From: Glaciimonas sp. PCH181
Lineage (GTDB): Bacteria > Pseudomonadota > Gammaproteobacteria > Burkholderiales > Burkholderiaceae_D
Length of the DNA stretch: 64,000 nt
NCBI RefSeq assembly: GCF_003056055.1
Contig: NZ_PYFP01000003.1
Coordinates: 186,001 to 250,000 of the forward strand
Direction: 5' to 3'
Below, piece after piece: positions 1 through 8,064 of the stretch. Below the pieces are notes generated by a model. The model had not been told where the DNA came from and did not search any database. It saw nothing but the letters and a program-made list of their open reading frames with translations. The translations under genes and the position numbers were made by a program. Every line of letters starts with the position of its first letter. Position 1 is the stretch's first letter.

Positions 1-747
1 GAATAGCACGGCTACCGGCAGTTTGGCTTGCTTATGGGCTTTTTCTTCTTCGTTAAAAGCTGGCGTTTCAGGCAGCGTCCGGCGCACCCACATCCCAACC
101 GCGACGACGATGGCGCTCAGAAAAAACGGAATGCGCCAGCCCCATGCCAGCAACTGATCTTCTGGGAGTGCTGAGATCGGCAAAAATACCAACGTCGCCA
201 AAATCAGGCCTGCTTGTGTTCCGCTCAATGTGAAGCTGGTAAAAAATGCGCGTCGATGTGCGGGGGCATGTTCTAGCGTCATTGAGTTGGCACCGGCCTG
301 CTCACCTGCTGCCGATAATCCCTGCAACATGCGCAACACGACCAGCATGATTGGCGCAGCTATGCCAATCTGGCCATAAGTTGGCAATAAGCCGACTAGA
401 AAAGTGGTGATGCCCATTAATAGCAGCGTAAAAGTAAGCACTTTTTTGCGACCGTATTTGTCACCTACGTGACCCAGCAGCACAGCGCCGATCGGTCTTG
501 TGACATAGCCAACGCCGAAGGTGGCAAACGCTGCAATGGTCCCTGTGACAGGATCAAATGCCGGGAAGAAAATCTTGCCGAACACTAACGCCGCTGCGGT
601 GCCATAAATAAAGAAATCGTAATATTCGACCGCGCTGCCGATCCAACTGGCCAAGGCGGCTTTACGCGGTGAACTTGTACTTGCTTGCTGCTCGGCGCCA
701 TCAGCGGCTTGTCTCCGAGATTTTTGCGAAACTGTAGATGTCGACAT
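1..747 (-). CDS. MHS-family MFS transporter, C-terminus cut by window edge
   Basis: This is an inner-membrane proton symporter of the metabolite:H+ symporter branch of MFS (ShiA/KgtP/ProP-like). The 249 visible codons contain the usual N-terminal segment with EYYDFFIYGTAAAL in the first helix. MFS motif A is present as GHVGDKYGRKK, and GLSAAGEQAG lies in a later helix. The ATG at 747 was chosen because GGAG lies about 7 nt upstream; an in-frame ATG four codons earlier has no ribosome site. It is last in the minus-strand run after the porin and the quinate/shikimate genes. Shikimate, quinate or protocatechuate is therefore the likely cargo, but this is inferred from position. The 3' end lies outside the window. 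Confidence 0.87.
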   Translation of the reverse strand, partial: MSTSTVSQKSRRQAADGAEQQASTSSPRKAALASWIGSAVEYYDFFIYGTAAALVFGKIFFPAFDPVTGTIAAFATFGVGYVTRPIGAVLLGHVGDKYGRKKVLTFTLLLMGITTFLVGLLPTYGQIGIAAPIMLVVLRMLQGLSAAGEQAGANSMTLEHAPAHRRAFFTSFTLSGTQAGLILATLVFLPISALPEDQLLAWGWRIPFFLSAIVVAVGMWVRRTLPETPAFNEEEKAHKQAKLPVAVLF

Positions 748-826
748 ACCGTTCTCCATGAACTGTCGTTATATTTTTACTGTTAAGAGAACGTATTCTT
801 ATAACAGTATCCTTGAATCGAAGGGT

Positions 827-1948
827 TTAAAACCGGTGTAGGATGCCAGCCTGCAAACCGATCAGGCTTTTGCCGTTGATATCGGCACCGGCTAAATTGG
901 CGGTCGGTCCGGCCGAACCGCTGAAGCGAAAACCGGCGTTGGTATCGTTCTTCATGTAGTTGGCAAACCCGTACAGTGTGGTGCGTTTGGATAGGTCGTA
1001 ATACGTCCCGACGTTACCGCCCTGCGCACCGGCATTTCCGCTGGACGTATCTTTTATGACGCCATACAACGCACCGATGCGCAGCTGCGGTGTGAGCCGA
1101 TAATCGGCCGATACCTGATAAATGTTATACATCCGCAATACGCTTGGGTTGTTACCGGCAAATGCGTTCGTTGGAATACTGACATTGCTCAAAATACCGG
1201 TGGCGTTATTGCCGTTCGCATTGCCTGTCACGTTGTTACTGCGGACATAGGCGAAATAGATTTTGCCTTTGCCGTAATCGTAGTCGGCATATAAGTTGTG
1301 GTAGACCACTGCATTCGCGTACAAAGCGTTCGCCAGCGGCTTAGCCCACAAACCCGCATAACCGGCACGGTACGACCCGTTGGTGTAATCAACGCCAGCT
1401 TGATACACGCCACGCGTACCGATACTTTCACCAGCAGTTTCGGTCATTGCGTAGTGCAGATCTACCTGAAAATTCGCAATCCGTGGCGACTTATAGGAAA
1501 TGTCATTGTCGTAACGCGAAGGAACGCCAAACGTATTAATGAGGGACCCGAAAGTAGTCCGTTCGGTGTAATCGATGGCACCGCCGATGAAGAAAATGAT
1601 GGTGTTCTGACGGCCAAGGCGGAATTCACCACCCGGGGTATTGATACCCACCCATGCCTGACGATCGAACAAGCGCGGCGCATCGGCCGCTGCACCGGTA
1701 TTCGCGCCCAGCCCCTGCTCCAGCGTGAACTTGGCCTGATAACCATCGCCCAAATCTTCCACACCCTTGAAGCCCAGACGACTGCGCAGGATCGCGCCAT
1801 CATTCAGGCCAGTGACGCTCTTGCCAGTGTTGCTATGGATGTAACCGATGTACTGATCCACATCGCCATAGATGGTCACATTGGATTGTGCCTGTGCAAA
1901 CGTAGAGCAAGCAGCGAGGCTAAAACAAGCGACTAATTTTTTCTTCAT
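827..1948 (-). CDS. trimeric outer-membrane porin (Gram-negative porin_4 type)
   Basis: This is a 16-stranded general diffusion porin of the beta-proteobacterial OmpC/Omp32-like family, about 373 aa. The start at 1948 is preceded by GGAG. An upstream in-frame start would add 14 residues ahead of an obvious signal peptide (MKKKLVACFSLAAC, cleavage after AQA). The mature protein opens with the family hallmark SNVTIYG, followed by a typical RSRLGFKGVEDLG strand and FRLGRQN. It ends in HRF, the C-terminal Phe expected by the BAM complex. It lies between the shikimate/quinate enzymes and the MHS transporter, so it may admit hydroaromatic acids. A 209-bp gap before it leaves room for its own promoter. 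Confidence 0.93.
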   Translation of the reverse strand: MKKKLVACFSLAACSTFAQAQSNVTIYGDVDQYIGYIHSNTGKSVTGLNDGAILRSRLGFKGVEDLGDGYQAKFTLEQGLGANTGAAADAPRLFDRQAWVGINTPGGEFRLGRQNTIIFFIGGAIDYTERTTFGSLINTFGVPSRYDNDISYKSPRIANFQVDLHYAMTETAGESIGTRGVYQAGVDYTNGSYRAGYAGLWAKPLANALYANAVVYHNLYADYDYGKGKIYFAYVRSNNVTGNANGNNATGILSNVSIPTNAFAGNNPSVLRMYNIYQVSADYRLTPQLRIGALYGVIKDTSSGNAGAQGGNVGTYYDLSKRTTLYGFANYMKNDTNAGFRFSGSAGPTANLAGADINGKSLIGLQAGILHRF

Positions 1949-2157
1949 AACATCTCCGTAGTGTTTATTTTTTGTTGTGTGCGTCAACACGCACGAAAGG
2001 CTAGCGCCTCTGACGTGCCGATTTCCCTCAAGATTTTTAGAAGCGAGGGCCTTCGTAAATCAACCAATAAATGACTCTCCACACGTCGTGTGAAGAGCAT
2101 TAGCAAGGCAAGTGAAATAGGGCCAGCGACATTAGCCGCGCGAGAATCAATCAGGCT

Positions 2158-2634
2158 TTATTGACTGCTGGCCGTCGCAGGCTGCAAGGCCAGCGCAGCA
2201 ATCGCGAGCCCATATCCTTGAATACCGAAGCCCGCCATCACCCCATGCGCCACTGGTGATATCCACGAGTGGTGACGAAACGATTCGCGTGCATGGACAT
2301 TTGAAATATGCAGTTCGATCAGATGTACGCTGGCGCCTTTGATGGCATCATGCAGGGCGATCGAAGTATGAGTGTAAGCACCGGCGTTAAACACCACCCC
2401 GGCTAGGGTTCCGGCGGCCTGCGCCACGCCTGCTGCATGGATCAAATCGATCAATACGCCTTCGTGATTAGACTGGCGAAAATCGAGCGTAAAGCCATGC
2501 GTTTCGCAAGCGTCGCAGCAAAGGGCTTCAACGTCAGCCAGAGTTTGCGCGCCATAGAACGACGGCTCGCGGGTGCCTAGCAGGTTGAGGTTTGGGCCAT
2601 TCAGGACCAGAACGGATTTCGGTGGTGCGGTCAT
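2158..2634 (-). CDS. aroQ: 3-dehydroquinate dehydratase, type II
   Basis: It catalyses trans-dehydration of 3-dehydroquinate to 3-dehydroshikimate in the cytoplasm as a dodecamer. The 158-aa length is normal for the type II family. Visible motifs are VLNGPNLNLLGTREP followed by the catalytic Tyr in SFYG, QSNHEG in the active-site loop, and HISNVHARESFRHHS near the C-terminal half. AAGGAG stands just before the ATG. It follows the dehydroshikimate dehydratase gene by 72 nt in a catabolic cluster, so this copy probably serves quinate degradation (QuiB/QsuC-like role), although the enzyme type is also used in biosynthesis. A biosynthetic paralogue elsewhere cannot be checked here. Confidence 0.93.
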   Translation of the reverse strand: MTAPPKSVLVLNGPNLNLLGTREPSFYGAQTLADVEALCCDACETHGFTLDFRQSNHEGVLIDLIHAAGVAQAAGTLAGVVFNAGAYTHTSIALHDAIKGASVHLIELHISNVHARESFRHHSWISPVAHGVMAGFGIQGYGLAIAALALQPATASSQ

Positions 2635-2706
2635 GCTGTCTCCTTCAAGGATTGGATTGAAAGCTGCGTTATTTTTATTATTTGCAGCTATTTTTTTAAT
2701 CGCACA

Positions 2707-3594
2707 TCAGGCCATTCTTGGATGTTCAGCCGTTGGCTGGCGCACTTGCAGGCTGCGGCGCAGCACCTGATCGGTGACCCACTTGGCTGCGCGATGCGCC
2801 CGACGGGCGACAATTTCCGGCGACAATTGCAAGTAATCATCGTTGAACACTTCGAAGCTGAAGTCGCCGCGATAACCGCCGCGATCTAGTCGGCGCAGCA
2901 GATCGGAGAGTTCTTTCGAATGCGCCCCTTCGCCCGGAAATACGCGCAAATGACGCGCTGTTTCCAGCCGCTCTTCTGCACTGCGAATATCGCGCCACAT
3001 AAAATCGGACAATTGCACCAGCGCGATCTTCTCGCTAGGGATGTCTTCCAGGCCATCGAAGTCCGCTTGATTGGCCAGCATATGGAAAGAGTCGATTACT
3101 ACGCCAAGATTGGAATGATCGGCAAGTTCAACCGCCTCCCACGATTGCGTGTATTGGTTGATGTGACGGCCCCACGATAAAGCTTCAAAACCGACCTTCA
3201 CGCCCAACGGCACCGCCAATGTCGCCAGTTTCGCCAAATGGTAGGCGATCACGGGCAAGTCGCCGGTTGCGTGGCTGGAGGTACTAGAACACACCATCAG
3301 CAAAGGAGCGCCGACTGCTTTGCACATTTGCAGTAAATTTTTAGCGATATCGAGTTTATATTCGTGCAAGGTGCCCGATAGCCCTTCAAAATCGCGCATG
3401 ACCTGAATCCCGGTGACCCGCACACCAGAGGCTTTTACCACGCGCACCGCCTCGTCCAAGCCGCCGGGATGACCCGCCAGGTCCTTAGCCCACAGCATGA
3501 TTTGAGAAAATCCTGCCACTTTCGAGGCGTTTAGTTTGGATTCCAATGGCCCCGCCAGCGTGATGCTATCCATGCCGAAATTGCTTAAGTTCAT
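2707..3594 (-). CDS. 3-dehydroshikimate dehydratase, AP_endonuc_2 TIM barrel
   Basis: It probably converts 3-dehydroshikimate to protocatechuate. The 295-aa protein is a single sugar-phosphate isomerase/epimerase-like TIM barrel. It resembles the N-terminal half of Pseudomonas QuiC1 as I remember it: FEALSWGRHINQYTQSW, LGVVIDSFHML and SFEVFND, with E and D/H metal ligands in those strands. The start at 3594 has GGAGG five bases upstream and overlaps the end of the shikimate dehydrogenase gene by four bases (ATGA), indicating coupled translation. A longer frame exists but lacks a ribosome site. The HPPD-like half of QuiC1 is not attached; it is the separate gene at 4442-5326. Metal dependence is expected from the family. 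Confidence 0.85.
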   Translation of the reverse strand: MNLSNFGMDSITLAGPLESKLNASKVAGFSQIMLWAKDLAGHPGGLDEAVRVVKASGVRVTGIQVMRDFEGLSGTLHEYKLDIAKNLLQMCKAVGAPLLMVCSSTSSHATGDLPVIAYHLAKLATLAVPLGVKVGFEALSWGRHINQYTQSWEAVELADHSNLGVVIDSFHMLANQADFDGLEDIPSEKIALVQLSDFMWRDIRSAEERLETARHLRVFPGEGAHSKELSDLLRRLDRGGYRGDFSFEVFNDDYLQLSPEIVARRAHRAAKWVTDQVLRRSLQVRQPTAEHPRMA

Positions 3595-4439
3595 ATCGCC
3601 TCCAACGCGCGGAAAGCATCCGACGACACGCCGGGCCAGCCGAACAATTCCAGATAAAGAGGCGATTGTTCGATCATCATTTCGCGGCCTTTCTGAATCC
3701 GACAACCGCGCTGTTGCGCTTCGATCAGCAATCGTGTCATTTCCGTTTTCATACCGCAGTCGGCGACGATGCAGGACGGCGCGATATCAGCCAAATCTAG
3801 CGGTAGCGGATCGTCGGGACTCATCCCTAATGGGGTTGAATTAACGACTAGATCGTAGCCCTTAGCCTGTGGTGTACCGATCACGACTTCCGTTGCGGGA
3901 AACGCGTTTTGCAAACGTTCTCTTAGCGCTTCGGCTTGCGGTGCACGGGTATCGTAAATCCCGATATGACCGATGCCACGGGTTGCCAGCGATGCGGCGA
4001 CCGCACAGCCGACGCCGCCACTGCCGACGACTAGTGCGCGTGCATTTTCCCAGTTAAAAGGCGTGCTCTGACAAGTACGATCAAATGCGCGCACAAAACC
4101 TTCGCCGTCGATAAGATCGCCGATCAATGTCTTGCCATCGGTGCCTTTATAGATAGCGTTGCAAGCCCCTGCCAGCAAGGCCCGCGAGGTGGGCTGATCA
4201 ACTGCCGCCACGCTCATCGGCTTATGCGGAATCGATACAAATATGCCACCGACGTTTTCCATCGCCATCAACATGCGCACAGCGGAAATATAAGATTCCG
4301 GTGCGATTTTTAGCGGAATCACACGGGCATCAATGTCGTGTTGTTTGAAGTAAGCGTTAAATAATGTGGGCGCTTTAACTTGCTCGACCGGCCAGCCAAT
4401 GACCGGAAAAATGCGCGTTGTGCCAGAAATTTCAATCAT
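3591..4439 (-). CDS. shikimate/quinate dehydrogenase family protein (AroE-like)
   Basis: This is an NAD(P)-dependent oxidoreductase of the AroE fold, 282 aa. It likely interconverts shikimate/3-dehydroshikimate or quinate/3-dehydroquinate. The catalytic Lys is in SIPHK (K73), with Asn at N94 and Asp in LIDGEG (D111). The nucleotide-binding glycine motif is VVGSGGVGCAV. The N-terminal substrate clamp is unusual: where AroE/YdiB carry an S-x-SP pattern, this protein has GWPVEQVKAP (about 15-24), so the two carboxylate-binding serines are absent. That suggests a specialised catabolic paralogue and an altered substrate pocket. It starts 2 nt after the VOC gene, whose last codons contain its Shine-Dalgarno (GGAG). 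Confidence 0.88.
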   Translation of the reverse strand: MIEISGTTRIFPVIGWPVEQVKAPTLFNAYFKQHDIDARVIPLKIAPESYISAVRMLMAMENVGGIFVSIPHKPMSVAAVDQPTSRALLAGACNAIYKGTDGKTLIGDLIDGEGFVRAFDRTCQSTPFNWENARALVVGSGGVGCAVAASLATRGIGHIGIYDTRAPQAEALRERLQNAFPATEVVIGTPQAKGYDLVVNSTPLGMSPDDPLPLDLADIAPSCIVADCGMKTEMTRLLIEAQQRGCRIQKGREMMIEQSPLYLELFGWPGVSSDAFRALEAI

Positions 4440-4441
4440 GA

Positions 4442-5326
4442 TTATTCTCCGGCGATGTTCAGATGGCTGACCACCAACTCAAAGCTGACGCCGCTTTTGT
4501 AAAGTTGGGTCAACGCCCCTTTTTCGCTGGATTGCGCTGGCTCGCGGTCGATGAAAACGATGCCGCGTTGTTTCAGCTCCTTGACTGCCGCCAGTACATC
4601 CGGCGCACCGATCCCGATGCGGATTAATTGTTCGTCCCACTGCAAGCCACCAGCGCCGTCAGGCGGCTCAACTAATTGCAGATAAAAACTGTGGCAAGGG
4701 CTTTCTAGCAGCGTTCCTTTTGGCAGCACACCAAAATAACTTCCTTGCGGCAGCGGACGAAAATCCATTAACTGTTGATAGAAATCGATCCATTCGGGCG
4801 AGCGGTCATAGCCGATTGCCTGCACCACGCCAAAAAAATGCATCCCTGCCAGCGCGGGTGGATTGGTCGGGGCGTGCATGATCGGTTTGAAATCGACGTC
4901 ATAGATAGAGAAGTCGCGGAAGCGATCGACGAAATACAGGATCGAATCGCCGACTCCGTGCACACCGGGAATATTCAGCTCCATGACACCGGCACGGGTC
5001 TCGATGGCCCATGCGCCCATCGCGATGGCATGGCGGTAGGCAGCATCGGCGTCGCGCACACGCAATGCGATGGCACTGATAACAGTGGATTGCGGATCGG
5101 TGTCCGACTGCGATAAAGCGCGGGGATCGGCGTTGACGATGACGTTCATCGTGCCTTGGCGATAAAGCGTTACTTCGCGTGAACGATGACGCGCGGTTGG
5201 CACAAAACCCATTTGCTCAAGCAGCGCCCCTAGCGCTAACGGCTGGGCGGTGGCATATTCAATAAATTCAATGCCGTCGATGCCGAGCGGATTATTCGGT
5301 TCAGGGTTATGTTCTTGCGCAGTCAT
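4442..5326 (-). CDS. HPPD-like VOC family protein (stand-alone C-terminal half of QuiC1)
   Basis: The 294-aa protein has two vicinal-oxygen-chelate modules like 4-hydroxyphenylpyruvate dioxygenase. The opening IDGIEFIEYAT, then RHRSREVTLYRQG and VNADPRA, resemble the C-terminal HPPD-like half of bifunctional QuiC1 proteins of Pseudomonas. AGMHFFGVVQAI opens the second module. In QuiC1 the role of this half is not well settled, so I do not assign a reaction. It could support dehydroshikimate dehydration or act on a related substrate. It is the first gene of the minus-strand quinate/shikimate run, with AAGGACG before the ATG, and is divergent from an IclR regulator. Confidence 0.8.
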   Translation of the reverse strand: MTAQEHNPEPNNPLGIDGIEFIEYATAQPLALGALLEQMGFVPTARHRSREVTLYRQGTMNVIVNADPRALSQSDTDPQSTVISAIALRVRDADAAYRHAIAMGAWAIETRAGVMELNIPGVHGVGDSILYFVDRFRDFSIYDVDFKPIMHAPTNPPALAGMHFFGVVQAIGYDRSPEWIDFYQQLMDFRPLPQGSYFGVLPKGTLLESPCHSFYLQLVEPPDGAGGLQWDEQLIRIGIGAPDVLAAVKELKQRGIVFIDREPAQSSEKGALTQLYKSGVSFELVVSHLNIAGE

Positions 5327-5402
5327 GGTCGTCCTTGGCAGAAGTGATGGACGGAGTATAGGAGTGCAAACCTTAGAAAAAAGTGTCCAAAACTGCTAAT
5401 AT

Positions 5403-5435
5403 TGCGTTAATCGCGCAATTTGAGCGTTTAACGCA
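5403..5435. promoter_or_regulatory. candidate IclR operator in divergent promoter
   Basis: A perfect 8-bp inverted repeat (TGCGTTAA ... TTAACGCA, 17 bp apart) lies between the divergent VOC gene and IclR gene. Its left half, positions 5404-5417, reads TGCGCGATTAACGC on the minus strand. This differs at one position from the 14-mer at 7261-7274 in front of pcaH. Operator function is inferred from symmetry, placement and recurrence. Confidence 0.5.
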
Positions 5436-5456
5436 CAAAAACTCACTTATTTGCAT

Positions 5457-6242
5457 ATGAAAAAACGACCGGAATTGTTCGAGGTAGACGTCGCTAAACG
5501 CGATCTGATCGATGGCTTAATTAAGGGCATCGATGTAATCACGGCGTTTAACGATGACACGGCGCGGCTGACTGCAAGTGAGTTGGCAGAGAAGGTAATG
5601 CTTAGCCGTAGCGCGGCACGGCGTTATTTGCTGACGTTGGTGCATATTGGGTTGGCGGCGACAGATGGGCGGAGTTTTTGGCTGACGCCGAAAGTGCTTA
5701 ATCTGGGGCGCTCGTATTTGGATTCGGCGCGGTTGCCGCGTGCAATTGTGCCGTTTTTGCAGCGCCTGACTTTACAGTTGCAGGAGTCGACTAATTACTC
5801 AGTGTTGGAGGGCGATGACGTGGTGTATGTGAGTCGGGTTAATGCGCCGCGGCAACTGACTACGGGGTTCGAACCGGGGACGCGGTTGCCGGCTTATACC
5901 TCTACCGCTGGTCGGGTGTTGTTGTCGGCTAAGCCGGATGTTGAGTTGCGTGCTTATCTGGATCGGGTTGAGTTGATTGCTTATACGCATTTGACTGTGC
6001 TGGATAAAGAGCAGTTATTTAAAGAATTAGTTGCTATTCGGGAAGATGGTTTTGCGGTGACTGAAAACCAGTACGAAATTGGATTTCGGGGGATTTCTGT
6101 GCCGATCAAGAGTCGACGCGGGACGTTGGTTGGGGCGTTGAGTGTGTCGATGATGATTGCTAGTTGTTCGCGGGCTGAGGCCACGGCGCGGTGTGTGCCG
6201 GCTTTGCAGGCTACGGCTAATACTTTGATGTTGTGGGTTTGA
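5457..6242 (+). CDS. IclR-family transcriptional regulator (PcaR/PcaU/PobR type)
   Basis: A 261-aa regulator with an N-terminal winged helix-turn-helix (about residues 15-80, including LTASELAEKVMLSRSAARRY) and a C-terminal IclR effector domain (RLPAYTSTAGRVLLS, GFRGISVPIK). This subgroup controls protocatechuate/4-hydroxybenzoate and beta-ketoadipate genes, usually sensing the aromatic or 3-oxoadipate. The ATG at 5457 is preferred; a TTG two codons earlier is possible, and neither has a clear Shine-Dalgarno. It is divergent from the quinate/shikimate genes and convergent with a second regulator of the same type. The natural inference is that it controls the shikimate block. Confidence 0.88.
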   Translation: MKKRPELFEVDVAKRDLIDGLIKGIDVITAFNDDTARLTASELAEKVMLSRSAARRYLLTLVHIGLAATDGRSFWLTPKVLNLGRSYLDSARLPRAIVPFLQRLTLQLQESTNYSVLEGDDVVYVSRVNAPRQLTTGFEPGTRLPAYTSTAGRVLLSAKPDVELRAYLDRVELIAYTHLTVLDKEQLFKELVAIREDGFAVTENQYEIGFRGISVPIKSRRGTLVGALSVSMMIASCSRAEATARCVPALQATANTLMLWV

Positions 6243-6290
6243 GTTAGGGGGTAATTGACACGGTTTGTGCTCCGTGGAATGGAGCTCAAC

Positions 6291-7133
6291 TCATAGTAAC
6301 GCCGCCAATTCAACCTGTACTTTAAGCAAAGCAGGCAAACACCTCTCCACAATATCCTCGACCGCAATCCGCGCCGCATGCACGCTAACATTCACCGCAG
6401 CCACAGTCTCCCCCCGAAAATTCTTCAACGGCACCGCAATCGTCCGCAACCCCAATTCAAGCTCTTGATCCACCACCGCATAACCCTGCGCCCGAGTACG
6501 CGCAATTTCCAATAAAAGCCGATCTTTGTTAACGATAGTGTGCGCAGTAATCGCCTCAAGCTGCACACGCTCAAGCAACGCCTCAATCTGCAATTGCGAC
6601 AAACTAGCCAACAAAACCCGCCCGTTAGCGGTACAAAAAGCAGGTACCCGCGTCCCAGGCTGCAACGTCGCCGACACCAACCGCCCTGCGCTAACCGCCG
6701 CCACACACACCAACTCATCATGGTCCAGCACCCCGGCAGATGCGGCTTCTTCCAGCGAATAAGCCAACCGATACAACAACGGCTGCACAATCCGTGGCAA
6801 CCGAGCCGAGTGCAAATACGACTGCCCCAGCCGCAACACTTTTGGCGTCAGCGAAAACACCTTTTCTTCATGTCGAACATACCCCAGATGCGTCAGCGTA
6901 ATCAAATATCGTCTGGCAGCCGCACGGGTCAGCCCAACGCGTTGCGCGACTTCACCGATAGTCAGCCGCGACCGCTCCTGATCAAAAGCTTCGATGACTT
7001 GCAAGCCTTTTTCCAAACCGGCAATTAAATCGCGTTTTAACGGCCCGTCAGCCTCTGACTTAACGGCAGGCAACACGACGTTCGGTGCGCCACCCTCGGG
7101 CGTGATTTTCTGGGATATCGGCTCAATCGGCAT
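6291..7133 (-). CDS. second IclR-family regulator (PcaR type), divergent from pcaH
   Basis: A 280-aa regulator built like its neighbour: HTH around residues 45-95 (LTIGEVAQRVGLTRAAARRY), LGQSYLHSARLPRIVQPLL, then the effector domain (TRVPAFCTANGRVLLA, LRTIAVPLKN). The start at 7133 follows AGAGAGG at good spacing; a start ten codons earlier is less likely. It reads away from the pcaHGB-CD operon across a 226-bp divergent region, so it is the likely regulator of protocatechuate ring cleavage. Its 3' end faces the other IclR gene across only 48 bp. The two proteins are clearly paralogous, which suggests split control of upper and lower pathway. Confidence 0.9.
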   Translation of the reverse strand: MPIEPISQKITPEGGAPNVVLPAVKSEADGPLKRDLIAGLEKGLQVIEAFDQERSRLTIGEVAQRVGLTRAAARRYLITLTHLGYVRHEEKVFSLTPKVLRLGQSYLHSARLPRIVQPLLYRLAYSLEEAASAGVLDHDELVCVAAVSAGRLVSATLQPGTRVPAFCTANGRVLLASLSQLQIEALLERVQLEAITAHTIVNKDRLLLEIARTRAQGYAVVDQELELGLRTIAVPLKNFRGETVAAVNVSVHAARIAVEDIVERCLPALLKVQVELAALL

Positions 7134-7260
7134 AAAAACCTCTCTTTTGGGCGATTGTCGCACAATAAGGGCGATCAGCGTACGTTACAGCACTTTGCCG
7201 CCTTGTTTCCCACTTTTTGATCACCTATGATCCATTTCATTCGCCGCCAACGCAAGAATC

Positions 7261-7274
7261 TGCACGATTAACGC
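7261..7274 (+). promoter_or_regulatory. candidate shared operator motif upstream of pcaH
   Basis: TGCACGATTAACGC lies 86 bp before the pcaH start. It matches, with one difference, the minus-strand reading of 5404-5417 in the other divergent promoter. A short inverted repeat GATCA-CCTA-TGATC at 7219-7232 is a second possible site in the same region. Which regulator binds cannot be told from sequence. Confidence 0.42.
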
Positions 7275-7359
7275 GCATTTAGTGGCGACGCTTTGATAAT
7301 CCGCCCCGATTGCGACATCGACCACCTTGCAAGCCACTAATTATATGAGGAGAAACGAC

Positions 7360-8052
7360 GTGAAATTTCCGTTAATCGACAGCGGGGTTCACCCCACTCT
7401 GGTGTATCCCCCTTACGCCTCGACCCTGAAACGCGGCCCGACGCAAGCACCGTTACGAATTCAGGCGGCCGATCCGGTCCAGACCAATATCACCGCCTCG
7501 CCTGGTTTGATCTTGCCGCACGATACCGATCTGACGATACAAGGTCAGAGCCAGCCTTTAGGCGAGAAGATCGTCGTTACCGGCCGCGTCTTTGATGAAG
7601 ATGGCAAACCGGTACGTAACTCGCTGCTGGAAGTCTGGCAATGCAACGCTGCGGGCCGCTATTGGCACAAGCGTGATCAGCACGATGCGCCGCTTGATCC
7701 AAATTTTTTCGGGTCCGGCAAAATGCTGACCGATGACGAAGGCCGCTATCGTTTTGTGACGATCAAACCCGGTCCTTATCCGTGGGGAAATCACCATAAA
7801 GCCTGGCGTCCGGCGCATATCCATTTCTCGCTGTTTGGCAACGTCTATGCACAACGTCTGGTGACGCAAATGTATTTCCCGAGCGATCCATTGTTCGACT
7901 ATGACCCAATCTTTCAGAGCATTCCCGATCTCGCCGCACGGCAGCGTTTGATCGCGCATTTCAGCATGGAAGAAACGGTCGATGACAAAATGTTGGGCTA
8001 CACATTCGATATCGTGTTACGTGGTCGTGACGCCACGCCGATGGATCTTTAA
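7360..8052 (+). CDS. pcaH: protocatechuate 3,4-dioxygenase beta subunit
   Basis: This is the catalytic subunit of the intradiol dioxygenase that opens protocatechuate to 3-carboxy-cis,cis-muconate using Fe(III) and O2. Counting from the GTG start (230 aa), the four iron ligands are visible: Y101 in AAGRYWHKR, Y140 in KPGPYPWG, and H153 and H155 in RPAHIHF. GTG at 7360 is preferred because AGGAGA lies six bases upstream; a TTG at 7327 would add 11 residues without a ribosome site. It is first in pcaH-pcaG-pcaB-pcaCD, with 12 nt to pcaG. Confidence in function is high. Confidence 0.96.
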   Translation: MKFPLIDSGVHPTLVYPPYASTLKRGPTQAPLRIQAADPVQTNITASPGLILPHDTDLTIQGQSQPLGEKIVVTGRVFDEDGKPVRNSLLEVWQCNAAGRYWHKRDQHDAPLDPNFFGSGKMLTDDEGRYRFVTIKPGPYPWGNHHKAWRPAHIHFSLFGNVYAQRLVTQMYFPSDPLFDYDPIFQSIPDLAARQRLIAHFSMEETVDDKMLGYTFDIVLRGRDATPMDL

Positions 8053-8064
8053 AAGGAAATAATC

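Noticed and set aside
1298..1936. 212-codon open frame on the plus strand opposite the porin gene
   Set aside because: It is the antisense of a well-supported porin, lacks a ribosome site, and its product has no domain or signal; it follows from the codon bias of the real gene.
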